NCBI RefSeq assembly: GCF_000802365.1
Contig: NZ_JSZE01000040.1
Location: 1 to 44,400 of the forward strand
Direction of reading: 5' to 3'
DNA: 44,400 nt
Source: Xanthomonas cannabis pv. cannabis
GTDB taxonomy: Bacteria > Pseudomonadota > Gammaproteobacteria > Xanthomonadales > Xanthomonadaceae
Part shown: piece after piece, positions 35,816 through 44,343 of the stretch
Layout of the letters: each line of letters opens with the position of its first letter
Numbering within the stretch: position 1 is the stretch's first letter
The notes under the pieces: model-generated
What the model saw: the letters and a program-made list of their open reading frames with translations, nothing else
Database searches by the model: none
Told to the model about the DNA's origin: nothing
Program-made: the position numbers and the translations under genes

Positions 35816-36166
35816 TCAGGGGGTGCCGAAGCGGCCCAGCGGTGCACCGGCCAGCAGGTGCAGATGGATATGGAAGACCGTCTGGCCGGCATGCTCGCGG
35901 CAGTTCATCACGATGCGGTAGCCGTCCTGCGCCAGTCCCTGCGCGCGCGCGTAGGCCGCCGCCGCAATGGCCAGCTTGCCGACCAGCAGCGCCTGCTCCG
36001 GCGGCACATCGTCCAGGGTGGGAATGGCGTGCTGCTTGGGAATGAACAGCACATGCACCGGCGCCTGCGGTGCGATGTCCTCAAAGCCCAGCACCTCGTC
36101 GTCTTCATAAACGATGGTGGCCGGAATTTCGCGACGAATGATTTTGCCGAAGATGGTGTCGGTCAT
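35816..36166 (-). CDS. hinT: HIT-family purine nucleoside phosphoramidase
   Basis: 116 residues, full HinT length. The histidine triad is visible as HIHLHLLAG (H99, H101, H103), and the N-terminal DTIFGKIIRREIPATIVYED is typical. HinT cleaves P-N bonds of AMP-lysine type compounds. The ATG at 36166 has no ribosome binding site; instead a GGGATTC/GGGATTG repeat begins four bases upstream, so the message may rely on the repeat hairpin or be leader-poor. Confidence 0.93.
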   Translation of the reverse strand: MTDTIFGKIIRREIPATIVYEDDEVLGFEDIAPQAPVHVLFIPKQHAIPTLDDVPPEQALLVGKLAIAAAAYARAQGLAQDGYRIVMNCREHAGQTVFHIHLHLLAGAPLGRFGTP

Positions 36167-36170
36167 AGAC

Positions 36171-36262
36171 GGGATTGGGGATTCGGGATTCGGGATTGGC
36201 CAAAGCTTACCGCGCGCGCCGACCGGCTTTTGCGAATCCCCAATCCCGACTCCCCAATCCCC
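36171..36262. repeat. Inverted GGGATT heptamer element between hinT and recR
   Basis: Left arm 36171-36199 is a run of GGGATTG/GGGATTC units; right arm 36233-36262 is the inverted counterpart (CCCAATCCC, CGACTCCC). The arms can pair into a long imperfect hairpin with a ~33-base loop. The element fills nearly the whole gap between recR stop (36267) and hinT start (36166). Confidence 0.8.
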
Positions 36263-36266
36263 GCCC

Positions 36267-36860
36267 TCAAAGCACCTCACTGCGGGTGCCGAAGGCGTGC
36301 GACAGGGTGCCGCGGTCGACGTATTCCAGCTCGCCGCCCAGCGGCATGCCCTGGGCGAGCCGACTTGGCCGTACCGCATGCTGGCGCGCCAGCTGCGCCA
36401 GGTAATGGGCGGTCGCCTCGCCTTCCACGGTGGCATTGGTGGCGATGATCATTTCGGTCACTTCACCGCCGGCCAGGCGCTCGCCGAGGCGGTCCAGCCC
36501 CAGCTCGCGCGGGCCGATGCCATCCAGCGGCGACAGGCGCCCCTGCAGGATGAAATACAGGCCGCGGTAGCCGGTGGCATGCTCGATCGCCAGGCGATCG
36601 GCCGGCGACTCGACCACGCACAGCTGCTGTCGGTCACGGCTGCTGCTGGCGCAGATGGTGCAGACTTCCGATTCGGTGAAATCGCGGCATTGCACGCAAT
36701 GCCCGACCTTTTCCACCGCATTTCCCAGCGCCGCGGCCAGGCGCCGCCCGCCCTCGCGCTCGCGCTCGAGCACGTGGTAGGCCATGCGCTGCGCCGATTT
36801 CTGGCCCACACCGGGCAATACCCGGAAGGCCTCGATCAGTTGTTCGAGCAGAGTGGACAT
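36267..36860 (-). CDS. recR: Recombination mediator RecR
   Basis: 197 residues, normal length. An N-terminal helix-hairpin-helix ([18 protein letters not shown]) is followed by a zinc finger with [16 protein letters not shown] (about 57-72) and a Toprim domain starting [12 protein letters not shown]. RecR with RecF/RecO helps load RecA at gaps. The order dnaX-ybaB-recR matches that of E. coli. The start at 36860 agrees with the family ([16 protein letters not shown]). GGGATT repeats separate it from both neighbours. Confidence 0.95.
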   Translation of the reverse strand: MSTLLEQLIEAFRVLPGVGQKSAQRMAYHVLEREREGGRRLAAALGNAVEKVGHCVQCRDFTESEVCTICASSSRDRQQLCVVESPADRLAIEHATGYRGLYFILQGRLSPLDGIGPRELGLDRLGERLAGGEVTEMIIATNATVEGEATAHYLAQLARQHAVRPSRLAQGMPLGGELEYVDRGTLSHAFGTRSEVL

Positions 36861-36869
36861 TGGGCGGCC

Positions 36870-36956
36870 GGGATTCGGGAGTTGAGATTCGGGATTGGCA
36901 AACGCAGAAGCGAGCCTCGCTTCTAGCGAATCCCCAATCCCGACTCCCGAATCCCC
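36870..36956. repeat. Inverted GGGATT heptamer element between recR and ybaB
   Basis: Left arm 36870-36898 and right arm 36927-36956 carry the same GGGATTC/GGGATTG units in opposite orientation as in the element at 36171. The loop itself holds a smaller perfect hairpin (AGAAGCGA...TCGCTTCT). It fills the gap between the ybaB stop and recR start. Confidence 0.8.
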
Positions 36957-36960
36957 TCGA

Positions 36961-37281
36961 TCAGAACGGCAACTTCATGCCGGGCGGCAGCTGCATGCCG
37001 GCGGTGGCCGAGCCCATGCGGTCCTTGGATTCGGCGTCGATCTTGTTGGAGGCGTCGTTGAACGCAGCGGCGATCAGGTCTTCGGCCATTTCCTGGTCGG
37101 ACAGGATGCTCGGGTCGATGCGCACCTTGCGGCACTCCTTGGCGCCGGTCAGCGTCACGCTGACCATGCCGCCGCCGGCGGTGCCGGTGACTTCCAGCTT
37201 GGCCAGTTCTTCCTGGGCGCGCTGCAGGTTTTCCTGCATCTTCTGCGCCTGCTGCATCAATTGGGCAATGTTTCCACGCAT
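36961..37281 (-). CDS. ybaB: YbaB/EbfC nucleoid-associated protein
   Basis: 106 residues. [20 protein letters not shown] at the start and [19 protein letters not shown] are typical of this small DNA-binding dimer. It is encoded six bases after dnaX, the conserved position in gammaproteobacteria. The C-terminal methionine/glycine-rich tail ([12 protein letters not shown]) is also usual. Confidence 0.95.
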   Translation of the reverse strand: MRGNIAQLMQQAQKMQENLQRAQEELAKLEVTGTAGGGMVSVTLTGAKECRKVRIDPSILSDQEMAEDLIAAAFNDASNKIDAESKDRMGSATAGMQLPPGMKLPF

Positions 37282-37287
37282 GGGGCG

Positions 37288-39288
37288 TTACTCGTCGTAA
37301 GGGCGGATGGAATCGGGGACGACCCGCGCGCCCTGCTGCTGAATCAGCTGCTGCACATTGGGGTCGTTGATGAAGGCGATTTCGGCTGCGCTCTGGCGCT
37401 CGCCTTTCTGGCGGTTGGCCCGCTCGTGCAAGGTCTCGACATCGGCGTTGCCGGTTTCGATCACGATGCGCGGGGTGTCGCCCAGCACCGGCGCCAATGC
37501 CTGAGCCAGGTTGGCGATGGAGCGCTCTGAGTTGAGGTATTCGAAGCCCGGCGCCAGCGCCAGCCGCAGCACGCCATCGCGATGCCCGATAAACGCAGCG
37601 TTGGCGGCAAGCTGTCGCGACGGGCCATTCAAGCCGCTGCGCGTGACTAGCTCCAGCCACTGTTCGGCATCGGCGATGCGGCCATCGTCGATCGGCGCCG
37701 CCGCATCGGTGGAAGGCGCCGGGGATGCTGCTGCAACGTGCGACGGCGGTGTCGCCGCCATCGTTTCGGTTGCCGCTGCCGGGTCTGCAGCGTCCAAGGG
37801 AGGCGCCATGGCCGCTTCTGGCGTGGCCATGACCGAGGGCGACGCGATCGACGGGGCAGTGGCCGCCCCGGATGCGGCAGCCGAGATCTCCCTCACTGCG
37901 GCAGGCGTCCTCACTGGTGCGTCGTCCACCGCCCAGGGTGGGGTGTCGTCAGTGCGCGCAGGCGCAGCGTCCATGGAAACCGCCGAAGCAGCCAGCGAAA
38001 CCACCGGCGCTGCCGCGACCGCTGCTGGCGCAGCAGCGGCAACTGCCACGTTTGGCGCAGCCACTGCTTCCATCGCCGCTGCCGGCATCGCTGCAGGAGC
38101 TGCGGCCGCGGCAGCAGGCGCAGCGGCCTGCACGCCTGCGCCCGCCACGCGTGTGCCACTGCCGGCACCGGCCCCACGGCCGTCGTCGCTGCTACCGGCA
38201 GGCACCGCCGCCGCGGGCCGGAAGGCCAGCATGCGCAGCACCGCCATTTCGAACCCGGCGCGCGGGCTTGGCGCCAGATACAGATCACGGCGCCCGTTGA
38301 GCGCCATCTGATACCACAGCTGCACCACTTCCGGGCGCAGCTGCGCGGCAAACGGGGTCGGGTCGATCCCATCGCCTACAAAGGCCACCGATGGCACCAG
38401 CTGCTGCACCTGCACCCGGTGCAGTGCCTCGGCCAGGGCTTCCAGCACGCCGCTCCAGTCCGGCGAGAATTCAGCCAGCGCGGCCACCACCTGCAGCAGC
38501 CGCGCGCCATCGCCATCGGCCAGCGATTGCAGCATCGCCCCAACCTGGGTGCGATCGACCGTCCCCAACATGGTGCGCACCACGTCCTCACGCAGCGCGC
38601 CGCCGGCGTAGGCGATGGCCTGGTCCAGCAGCGACAAACCATCGCGCAACGAGCCATCGGCCGCCTTGGACAGCTGCACGATCGCCGACGGATCCGATTC
38701 GATCTCTTCGGCCGCCAGGATCCGCGTCATCTGCCCCTGGATCTGATCCTCGTCCAGTCGCTTGAGGTTGAACTGCAGGCAGCGCGACAGCACGGTCACC
38801 GGCAGCTTTTGCGGGTCGGTGGTGGCCAGCAGGAACTTCACATGCTCCGGCGGCTCTTCCAGCGTCTTCAGCAACGCATTGAACGCCGCCTTGGAGAGCA
38901 TGTGCACTTCGTCGATCAGATAGACCTTGAACTTGCCGCGCGAGGGCATGTACTGGGCATTCTCGATCACCTCGCGCACGTCATCCACGCCGGTGTTGGA
39001 TGCGGCGTCGATTTCCAGCAGGTCGATATAGCGGCCGGCATCGATGTCCAGGCAGGCCGGGCACGTCCCGCACGGGTCGGCGCTGGTGCCTGTCTCGCAG
39101 TTCAGCGACTTGGCGAAGATGCGCGCGATGGTGGTCTTGCCCACGCCGCGCGTGCCGGTGAACAGAAACGCGTGGTGCACGCGCCCACTGTCGAGCGCGT
39201 TACTGAGCGCGCGGACCACGTGTTCCTGGCCCACGAGTTCGGCAAAACGCTTCGGGCGCCACTTGCGGGCGAGAACGAGATAAGACAT
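37288..39288 (-). CDS. dnaX: DNA polymerase III tau/gamma subunit
   Basis: 666 residues. The clamp-loader ATPase is at residues ~1-370, with Walker A GTRGVGKTT (about 45-53), a four-cysteine zinc site (LNCETG ... DPCGTCPAC), DEVHMLSK Walker B and LLKTLEEPP. Residues ~370-540 are a low-complexity alanine/proline-rich linker of the tau type, followed by the C-terminal domain that binds the polymerase. I saw no A-rich slippery heptamer of the E. coli kind in the middle, so a gamma form by frameshift is not supported here. ybaB and recR follow on the same strand. Confidence 0.95.
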   Translation of the reverse strand: MSYLVLARKWRPKRFAELVGQEHVVRALSNALDSGRVHHAFLFTGTRGVGKTTIARIFAKSLNCETGTSADPCGTCPACLDIDAGRYIDLLEIDAASNTGVDDVREVIENAQYMPSRGKFKVYLIDEVHMLSKAAFNALLKTLEEPPEHVKFLLATTDPQKLPVTVLSRCLQFNLKRLDEDQIQGQMTRILAAEEIESDPSAIVQLSKAADGSLRDGLSLLDQAIAYAGGALREDVVRTMLGTVDRTQVGAMLQSLADGDGARLLQVVAALAEFSPDWSGVLEALAEALHRVQVQQLVPSVAFVGDGIDPTPFAAQLRPEVVQLWYQMALNGRRDLYLAPSPRAGFEMAVLRMLAFRPAAAVPAGSSDDGRGAGAGSGTRVAGAGVQAAAPAAAAAAPAAMPAAAMEAVAAPNVAVAAAAPAAVAAAPVVSLAASAVSMDAAPARTDDTPPWAVDDAPVRTPAAVREISAAASGAATAPSIASPSVMATPEAAMAPPLDAADPAAATETMAATPPSHVAAASPAPSTDAAAPIDDGRIADAEQWLELVTRSGLNGPSRQLAANAAFIGHRDGVLRLALAPGFEYLNSERSIANLAQALAPVLGDTPRIVIETGNADVETLHERANRQKGERQSAAEIAFINDPNVQQLIQQQGARVVPDSIRPYDE

Positions 39289-39360
39289 CGGGCAACCAGC
39301 TTGTTCTGAGCCGATATTGTGCCACGGCCCGTCTCATCGACTGCGCCTGCAAGATTCAGC

Positions 39361-39389
39361 TTGTGGTATGGGCCGGCGACCGCTAGAAT
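39361..39389 (+). promoter_or_regulatory. Sigma-70 promoter of tRNA-Ser
   Basis: TTGTGG (39361-39366) and TAGAAT (39384-39389) are 17 bases apart. A GC-rich discriminator follows, and the tRNA gene begins about 35 bases downstream. Confidence 0.75.
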
Positions 39390-39423
39390 TTGCGGCCCTG
39401 TAAGGCCCCGGTCGTGCAGGTAC

Positions 39424-39516
39424 GGAGAGGTGTCCGAGTGGTTGAAGGAGCACGCCTGGAAAGTGTGTAAGCGTCTAAACCGCGCTTCGGGGGTTCGAAT
39501 CCCCCTCTCTCCGCCA
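39424..39516 (+). tRNA. tRNA-Ser (anticodon GGA)
   Basis: Acceptor GGAGAGG pairs with TCTCTCC, the anticodon stem CACGC/GTGTG holds loop CTGGAAA giving anticodon GGA, a long variable arm follows, and the T-arm reads GGGGG-TTCGAAT-CCCCC. CCA is encoded. 93 bases, as expected for a class II tRNA reading UCC/UCU. Confidence 0.95.
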
Positions 39517-39583
39517 GTTTCATGATGTGCGCGATGACACCGTCGCAGCAGATCCCGGGCCACGCCAGTGGCCCACGTCTTAT

Positions 39584-39694
39584 GGTGGCCCCGTCGGTCC
39601 CTCGCGACGCTAGATCGAAAATCCCGCCAGGGCCGGAAGGCAGCAACGGTATCGATTGATGCGGGCGCCGAGGTCAACCGGCGGGGACACCACC
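39584..39694 (+). ncRNA. ffs: 4.5S signal recognition particle RNA
   Basis: The conserved Ffh-binding hairpin is visible as CCAGGGCCGGAAGGCAGCAA with the GGAA tetraloop. The outer ends GGTGG...CCCCG and CGGGG...CCACC pair to close a single long hairpin of about 111 bases, the small bacterial SRP RNA. This RNA with Ffh targets membrane proteins to the translocon. It lies about 67 bases after tRNA-Ser; a GGGCCAC/GTGGCCC hairpin (39557-39574) sits between them. Confidence 0.92.
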
Positions 39695-40223
39695 CCAACC
39701 TCCAGCACGCGCCGGGCCGGCCAGTCGCCGCCACAGCGGTACGCTTGCCTGCATCACGCGGCAACCACGCTCTGCAGTTCCATTGGCGTTCTGTAGGAAC
39801 ATCAGTGCGCTGTTGTTGGCGATGTTGCCGTGCAGGCCGTCGGTGTCGTGCTTCGCACCGCATGCAAACCCCTCGTCCGTCCCTGATGGCGGTCTTGGCG
39901 ACAGCCGAGCGCCCGCACCGGGAAGCTGCGCGCCAAAGCGCCTACGACGCGGATTGATGCAACGCGCTGCGACGCCCGGCTGAGCGTGAATCGCTCAATG
40001 CGCTCGACCAGATAAGCGGCCGGGACACCACCCGAGCTTCAACGCGTACCCGCTCCTGACCAGCTGCAGTTGCACTAATGAGTGCCGCGTTGCGGACCGA
40101 CGTGGCGTGCGCAGGGCTGGGCACTACACAAGCGCATTGACGCGCGGCAGACGCCCTTGAGCCGCGCGCCATCGTCAGCATGAGACTTGCAGCGCTCGGT
40201 ACGCCACTACGCTGACTTCACCC
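39695..40223. other. Gene-free region between SRP RNA and moaE
   Basis: No convincing protein gene is seen; frames are short and arginine/alanine-rich. A segment near 39995-40035 resembles the 3' half of the SRP RNA gene (GGGACACCACCC with a related upstream part) but lacks the Ffh-binding loop, and is treated as a possible decayed duplicate. Confidence 0.5.
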
Positions 40224-40658
40224 CTACGCCTCCGGATGCAGCCAGCCCGCATCCCCTTCCAGATAGTGCTCGTGCTTCCAGATCGGCACGCGCGCCTTGA
40301 CCTCGTCGATGATGTAACGGCAGGCGTCGAACGCGGCGCCGCGATGCGCCGCACTCACACCGACCCACACTGCCATCTCGCCGATACGCAGCTCGCCCAC
40401 ACGATGCACGCACTGCGCCTGCACGATGGCGAAGCGGCTGACCGCCTCATCGAGCACGCGCTGGCCTTCGGCCTGGGCGAGTGCGGCATAGGCTTCGTAG
40501 CGCAAGCCGGCAACGCCGCGGCCTTCATTGTGGTCGCGCACCCAGCCCTCGAAACTGGCGAAGGCGCCGGCGTGCGGATGCTCCATCCATGCACGCAAGT
40601 GATCGACTGGCAGCGCAATGTCGGACAGCGCAAACACGGCAGTTGTCTGCTCGCTCAC
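40224..40658 (-). CDS. moaE: Molybdopterin synthase catalytic subunit MoaE
   Basis: 144 residues. The family blocks GAFASFEGWVRDHNEGRGV and RVGELRIGEMAVWVGVSAAH are present and the catalytic lysine lies in KARVPIWKHEHY near the C-terminus. MoaE with MoaD adds the dithiolene sulfurs to precursor Z. A GTG start at 40658 is supported by GGGAGG six bases upstream. It follows moaD by two bases. Confidence 0.95.
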   Translation of the reverse strand: MSEQTTAVFALSDIALPVDHLRAWMEHPHAGAFASFEGWVRDHNEGRGVAGLRYEAYAALAQAEGQRVLDEAVSRFAIVQAQCVHRVGELRIGEMAVWVGVSAAHRGAAFDACRYIIDEVKARVPIWKHEHYLEGDAGWLHPEA

Positions 40659-40660
40659 GT

Positions 40661-40906
40661 TCAACCTCCCGACACTGGCGGAATGAACACCACTTCGCTG
40701 CCGTCGCGCACCGCATCCTCCCAGCGCGCAAACGCCCCGTCGACGGCGACGCGCAACTGCGCCGGCGTCCAGCGCAGGCCGTGCCGTGCATCGAGCTCGG
40801 CATACAGTCCCCGCAGGTCCTGGGCGCTGGACTGCACGCGCTCGTCGGCCATCCCTGCCGCCTCGCGCAGGCTGGCGAAATACAACACCGTCACCGTGGC
40901 GGTCAT
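40661..40906 (-). CDS. moaD: Molybdopterin synthase sulfur carrier MoaD
   Basis: 81 residues of the ubiquitin-like fold. It begins [15 protein letters not shown] and ends IPPVSGG, with the terminal Gly-Gly that is thiocarboxylated. The ATG at 40906 has GGAG seven bases upstream and overlaps the moaC stop by four bases. Confidence 0.95.
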   Translation of the reverse strand: MTATVTVLYFASLREAAGMADERVQSSAQDLRGLYAELDARHGLRWTPAQLRVAVDGAFARWEDAVRDGSEVVFIPPVSGG

Positions 40907-41400
40907 CGCACCGCTCCGATGTCGCGCTTGCCGCCACGCTTGGAGACCAACCTGGTCGGCCCGATGGTCATGGCGTGCGACAGCGCCTTGCACATGTCAT
41001 ACACCGTCAATGCCGCAACGCTGGCGCCGGTCAGGGCCTCCATCTCCACGCCGGTGCGATGCACGCAACGGACCGTGCACTGGATGTCCAGCACCTGCTC
41101 TCCAGCCCAATCGATCTCGAAACGGCAGCCGTCGATCGGCAGCGGATGGCAGAACGGGATCAGCTCATGCGTACGCTTGACCGCCATCGTGCCGGCGATC
41201 ACTGCCGTCTCGACGATGCCACCTTTGGCACTGCGCAGGCCGCTGGCACGCAACTGGGCTGCGACCGCAACCGGAAAACGCACCCGGCTGACGGCCATGG
41301 CGCTGCGTGCGGTGACCGCTTTGTCCGAGACATCCACCATGGTGGGGAGCCCGGCATCATCCAGGTGGGTCAGGCGCGCGGAACGTGATTTGGGAGGCAT
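40903..41400 (-). CDS. moaC: Cyclic pyranopterin monophosphate synthase MoaC
   Basis: 165 residues. The conserved [19 protein letters not shown] with active-site lysine and histidine and the [14 protein letters not shown] block are visible. MoaC completes formation of the pyranopterin ring after the MoaA step. Four-base overlap with moaD. No clear ribosome binding site at 41400. Confidence 0.95.
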   Translation of the reverse strand: MPPKSRSARLTHLDDAGLPTMVDVSDKAVTARSAMAVSRVRFPVAVAAQLRASGLRSAKGGIVETAVIAGTMAVKRTHELIPFCHPLPIDGCRFEIDWAGEQVLDIQCTVRCVHRTGVEMEALTGASVAALTVYDMCKALSHAMTIGPTRLVSKRGGKRDIGAVR

Positions 41401-41790
41401 GGAGAACTACACGGTGACAGGCGGGCAGGATGCGGCATTCTCGGTGAACGAGGCGCCTTGATGGAACAGCAGCTGCTAGCAGTGTGCATCCTTGCGCCAG
41501 CGCGCGACGCGCGGCAGCACGCAATCCGGCAGTCACCCGGCGGTCGACCGATGATCCAGCGGCGCAGGATTGCAAGAAAACAACGCTTCAAACACCGTCG
41601 ACCCGGTCATCGATAGCGAGGTCCGCACTTAGCGCAGCGATCGCTGCACACCGTCCGCTGCGACTGCAGGACGCCCGGACGCAGTGACGCCCAGTCCGTG
41701 CCGCGCAATGCGCCAACGCCCGCGCACAGCGCATCAGCAAATCGCGCAGGCACGCGTGCGGCGCGCATAGCGCCAGAAGCATGCCCGCAC
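41401..41790. other. Gene-free gap between moaA and moaC
   Basis: 390 bases between the moaA stop and moaC start. The frames present are short and basic, with no recognisable protein. No moaB-like gene, tRNA or clear terminator was seen. It probably holds a promoter for moaCDE. Confidence 0.5.
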
Positions 41791-42825
41791 TCACCCGCCG
41801 ATCAGAAACATCTCCACCGGTTTACCCCGCCGCGGCGCCGCCACCGCACGCACCTCGCTGTAGCGGTCGCCACGCAGGCTCCAGCGCTGACGCAGGTGTT
41901 CCGCCAACCCGTACTCGCCGTCGGACAAGGCTGGCTTCAGATCATGGCCCTGGCTGGCAAACAGACAGGTATACAGATGGCCGTCGGCCGAAACGCGCGC
42001 GCGCTGGCAGTCGCCACAGAACGGCACGCTGACCGAACTGACGAACCCCACTTCGCCGGCGCCATCTGCAAATGCGTGGCGCTGCGCGACTTCGCCGGTG
42101 TAATTGGCGTCCAGCGGCATCAGCGGCCAGCGTGCATGGATGCGCTCGTGCAGTTGCGCAGAGCTCACCACCGCCTCCGGTGACCAGCCGTTGCAGCTCC
42201 CCACGTCCATGAATTCAATGAAGCGCAGCACGTGACCGGTACCGCGGAAGTGCTCCACCAGCGGCAGCACCTGATCCTCGTTGACGCCACGCTGCACCAC
42301 GCAATTGATCTTCAACCGCGTGAAGCCGGCCTGCTCGGCAGCCGCAATCCCGGCCAGCACCTGGGCGATATCGCCGCGGTCGCCGCTCATGCGTCTGAAC
42401 AATGCCGGCTCCAACGCATCCATGCTGACCGTGATGCGGCGCAGCCCGGCCTGGCGCAGCGCCACCGCCTGGCGCGCGAGCAGGACGCCATTGGTGGTCA
42501 ATGCCAGATCCTCGATGCCGTCGATCGCCGTCAGACGCGCGATCAGGGCCGGCAGGTCACGCCGCAGCAGTGGCTCGCCACCGGTCAGGCGGACCTTGGT
42601 CACGCCCACCGAAACAAAGGCCCGCACCAGGGTTTCCAGTTGCTCGAAGCTCAGGCGCTGCTGCGCATCGAACCCGTAGTCGTCCGGCACGCGATCGGCC
42701 GGCATGCAATAGCCACAGCGGAAGTTGCAGGCCTCGATCACCGACAGGCGCAGGTCGCGCAACGGGCGACCGTAGCGGTCCTGCATGGGCGCACCGGCCA
42801 GGGTGGGCAGGGTCAGGGCGCCCAT
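41791..42825 (-). CDS. moaA: GTP 3',8-cyclase MoaA
   Basis: 344 residues of the radical SAM family. The N-terminal cluster motif is CNFRCGYCMP (about 33-42), a second 4Fe-4S site is formed by PFCGDCQ and the later LYTCLF, and the protein ends IGG as MoaA must. It converts GTP to 3',8-cyclo-GTP, the first step of molybdenum cofactor synthesis. Its ATG overlaps the stop of the upstream hydrolase gene by one base (TGATG). Confidence 0.95.
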   Translation of the reverse strand: MGALTLPTLAGAPMQDRYGRPLRDLRLSVIEACNFRCGYCMPADRVPDDYGFDAQQRLSFEQLETLVRAFVSVGVTKVRLTGGEPLLRRDLPALIARLTAIDGIEDLALTTNGVLLARQAVALRQAGLRRITVSMDALEPALFRRMSGDRGDIAQVLAGIAAAEQAGFTRLKINCVVQRGVNEDQVLPLVEHFRGTGHVLRFIEFMDVGSCNGWSPEAVVSSAQLHERIHARWPLMPLDANYTGEVAQRHAFADGAGEVGFVSSVSVPFCGDCQRARVSADGHLYTCLFASQGHDLKPALSDGEYGLAEHLRQRWSLRGDRYSEVRAVAAPRRGKPVEMFLIGG

Positions 42826-43574
42826 CAGCGCACCGTGGCAGCGGTCGAGTCCGCCAGTGCCAGATGCTGCCCAGGCACGGCAACACGATGGCCCCGCGCG
42901 CGCAGCACATCGGCATCGGCGTCGCTGGCGTAGTGGTACAGCAGCATGCGGCTCAACAGGTCCTGCGGGTATTCCCGCTCCAAATCGTCCACGCCAGTAT
43001 GCGACGGGTTGCCGTGAACACCGCAGTCATGCGCGATGAGCTCGTTGTCGTCGGCATAACGCTTCAGCATTTCCGGGATTGGCCGGGTGTCGCCGGTCCA
43101 TACCAGCGCGCCCTTCAGACGCAGCCCGTAAGCGGTCTCGGGCCAGTGGTGGCGTACCGGGAACACTTCCAGCCGCACCCCGTCGTGCCAGAAGGCATCG
43201 CCGACCGGCACCAATTGGAATGCGTCCCAGAAGTTCGCCCCGCCTTCGGCCAGCACGTTCGGGTAATCGGCAATGCGCCGCTGCAGCAGCGGCACCACCG
43301 GCGCGGGCACATACAGGCGCGTGCGCCCGCGCCGCTCGGAGAAATAGCTGTCGACGAACACCCGCTCCAGCCCGCCGACATGATCCAGGTGCACATGGGT
43401 GATGAAGATCGCCTGCGGCAGCTGGCCGTAATGGGCGTGATAGGCAGTCAGCCCCTCGCTGCCACAGTCGATGGTCAGCCACGGCGCACCGTCGCGCTCG
43501 ATGGTGGCCATCGGCGAACCGAGCGCCACCGCCGACGCATTGCCGACCCCTTGCACCCGCAACGCCCAATGCAT
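42825..43574 (-). CDS. Metallo-beta-lactamase-fold hydrolase
   Basis: 249 residues. The zinc motif HVHLDH is at residues 60-65, with a further aspartate in WTGDTRP and histidine in HDCG, the layout of RNase Z-like/phosphodiesterase members of the fold. Substrate is unknown; RNase Z proper is longer and has other motifs. It lies between kdkA and moaA and overlaps each by one base, so all three are translationally coupled. Confidence 0.85.
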   Translation of the reverse strand: MHWALRVQGVGNASAVALGSPMATIERDGAPWLTIDCGSEGLTAYHAHYGQLPQAIFITHVHLDHVGGLERVFVDSYFSERRGRTRLYVPAPVVPLLQRRIADYPNVLAEGGANFWDAFQLVPVGDAFWHDGVRLEVFPVRHHWPETAYGLRLKGALVWTGDTRPIPEMLKRYADDNELIAHDCGVHGNPSHTGVDDLEREYPQDLLSRMLLYHYASDADADVLRARGHRVAVPGQHLALADSTAATVR

Positions 43575-44323
43575 CAGTAGCCCCGGCCCCAGGCCAGCTC
43601 ATACGCGCGGTGCAGCCGCTGGTAATCCTTGTCGACCTCTTCGCGGCTACGGTTGCCGCGCAGCTTCAGCAGCGAACGATGCAGCCGCTTGAGGTTACGC
43701 TCGCGCCAGCGGGTGGCCGGAATGCGCAGCACACCGCGGTCGAAATCGATCAACCAGCCATGCCCGCCGGCATCGAACAGGATGTTGTGCGCGTTGAGGT
43801 CGGCGTGATCCAGCCCGGCGCGATGAAACCGCGCAATCAGTTGGCCGGTGGCCTCCCACGGTGCGCCACGTCCGGCCACCTGCGCGTGGTCGGCCAGCGA
43901 GCGCACATCTTCAAGCCGCTCCATCAACAAGGCCGCGCGGTAGCCCAGGCCTTCGCGCAGATAGCAGGCCGCCAGCGGACGCGGCACCGGCAACTTACGC
44001 TTGATCAGTTCGCGCATCAGCCGGAACTCGGCAAAGCTGCGCGTGCGTCCGGCACCTTTCCACAGATACCGGTCATGGCTCACCCGCGCCGCCATACCGC
44101 CACGCAGGTACTGGCGCAACACGCTGCGGCCGAATGGCGCATCCACAAACCAGGCCCCGCCGCGGCCGCCCTCACCGACCGGCTGCGCCCTGTCGCCCCA
44201 GCGTTGCGGCGAAAACAGCCCGGCATCGGCTTGCCGCAGCCGTTCGCGGTCGAACAGAATGGCGCCGTACCCGCGGCCCTCGCGGTACGGCGTCAGCGCT
44301 TCGGTGGCGTCGAAAGAAACCAT
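43574..44323 (-). CDS. kdkA: Kdo kinase KdkA
   Basis: 249 residues. The kinase loop [12 protein letters not shown] (about 168-179) and the metal motif LIDFDRG (about 187-193) are intact. [14 protein letters not shown] follows, typical of the KdkA family that phosphorylates Kdo in the inner core of LPS, known in Haemophilus and Xanthomonas-like bacteria. A divergent heptosyltransferase gene starts 20 bases away, consistent with an LPS core locus. Confidence 0.93.
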   Translation of the reverse strand: MVSFDATEALTPYREGRGYGAILFDRERLRQADAGLFSPQRWGDRAQPVGEGGRGGAWFVDAPFGRSVLRQYLRGGMAARVSHDRYLWKGAGRTRSFAEFRLMRELIKRKLPVPRPLAACYLREGLGYRAALLMERLEDVRSLADHAQVAGRGAPWEATGQLIARFHRAGLDHADLNAHNILFDAGGHGWLIDFDRGVLRIPATRWRERNLKRLHRSLLKLRGNRSREEVDKDYQRLHRAYELAWGRGY

Positions 44324-44343
44324 CTATCGAGTCTAACAACACC

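Noticed and set aside
37288..39288. Programmed frameshift for a gamma form of DnaX
   Set aside because: No A-rich slippery heptamer was seen in the linker region, so there is no sequence support for it.
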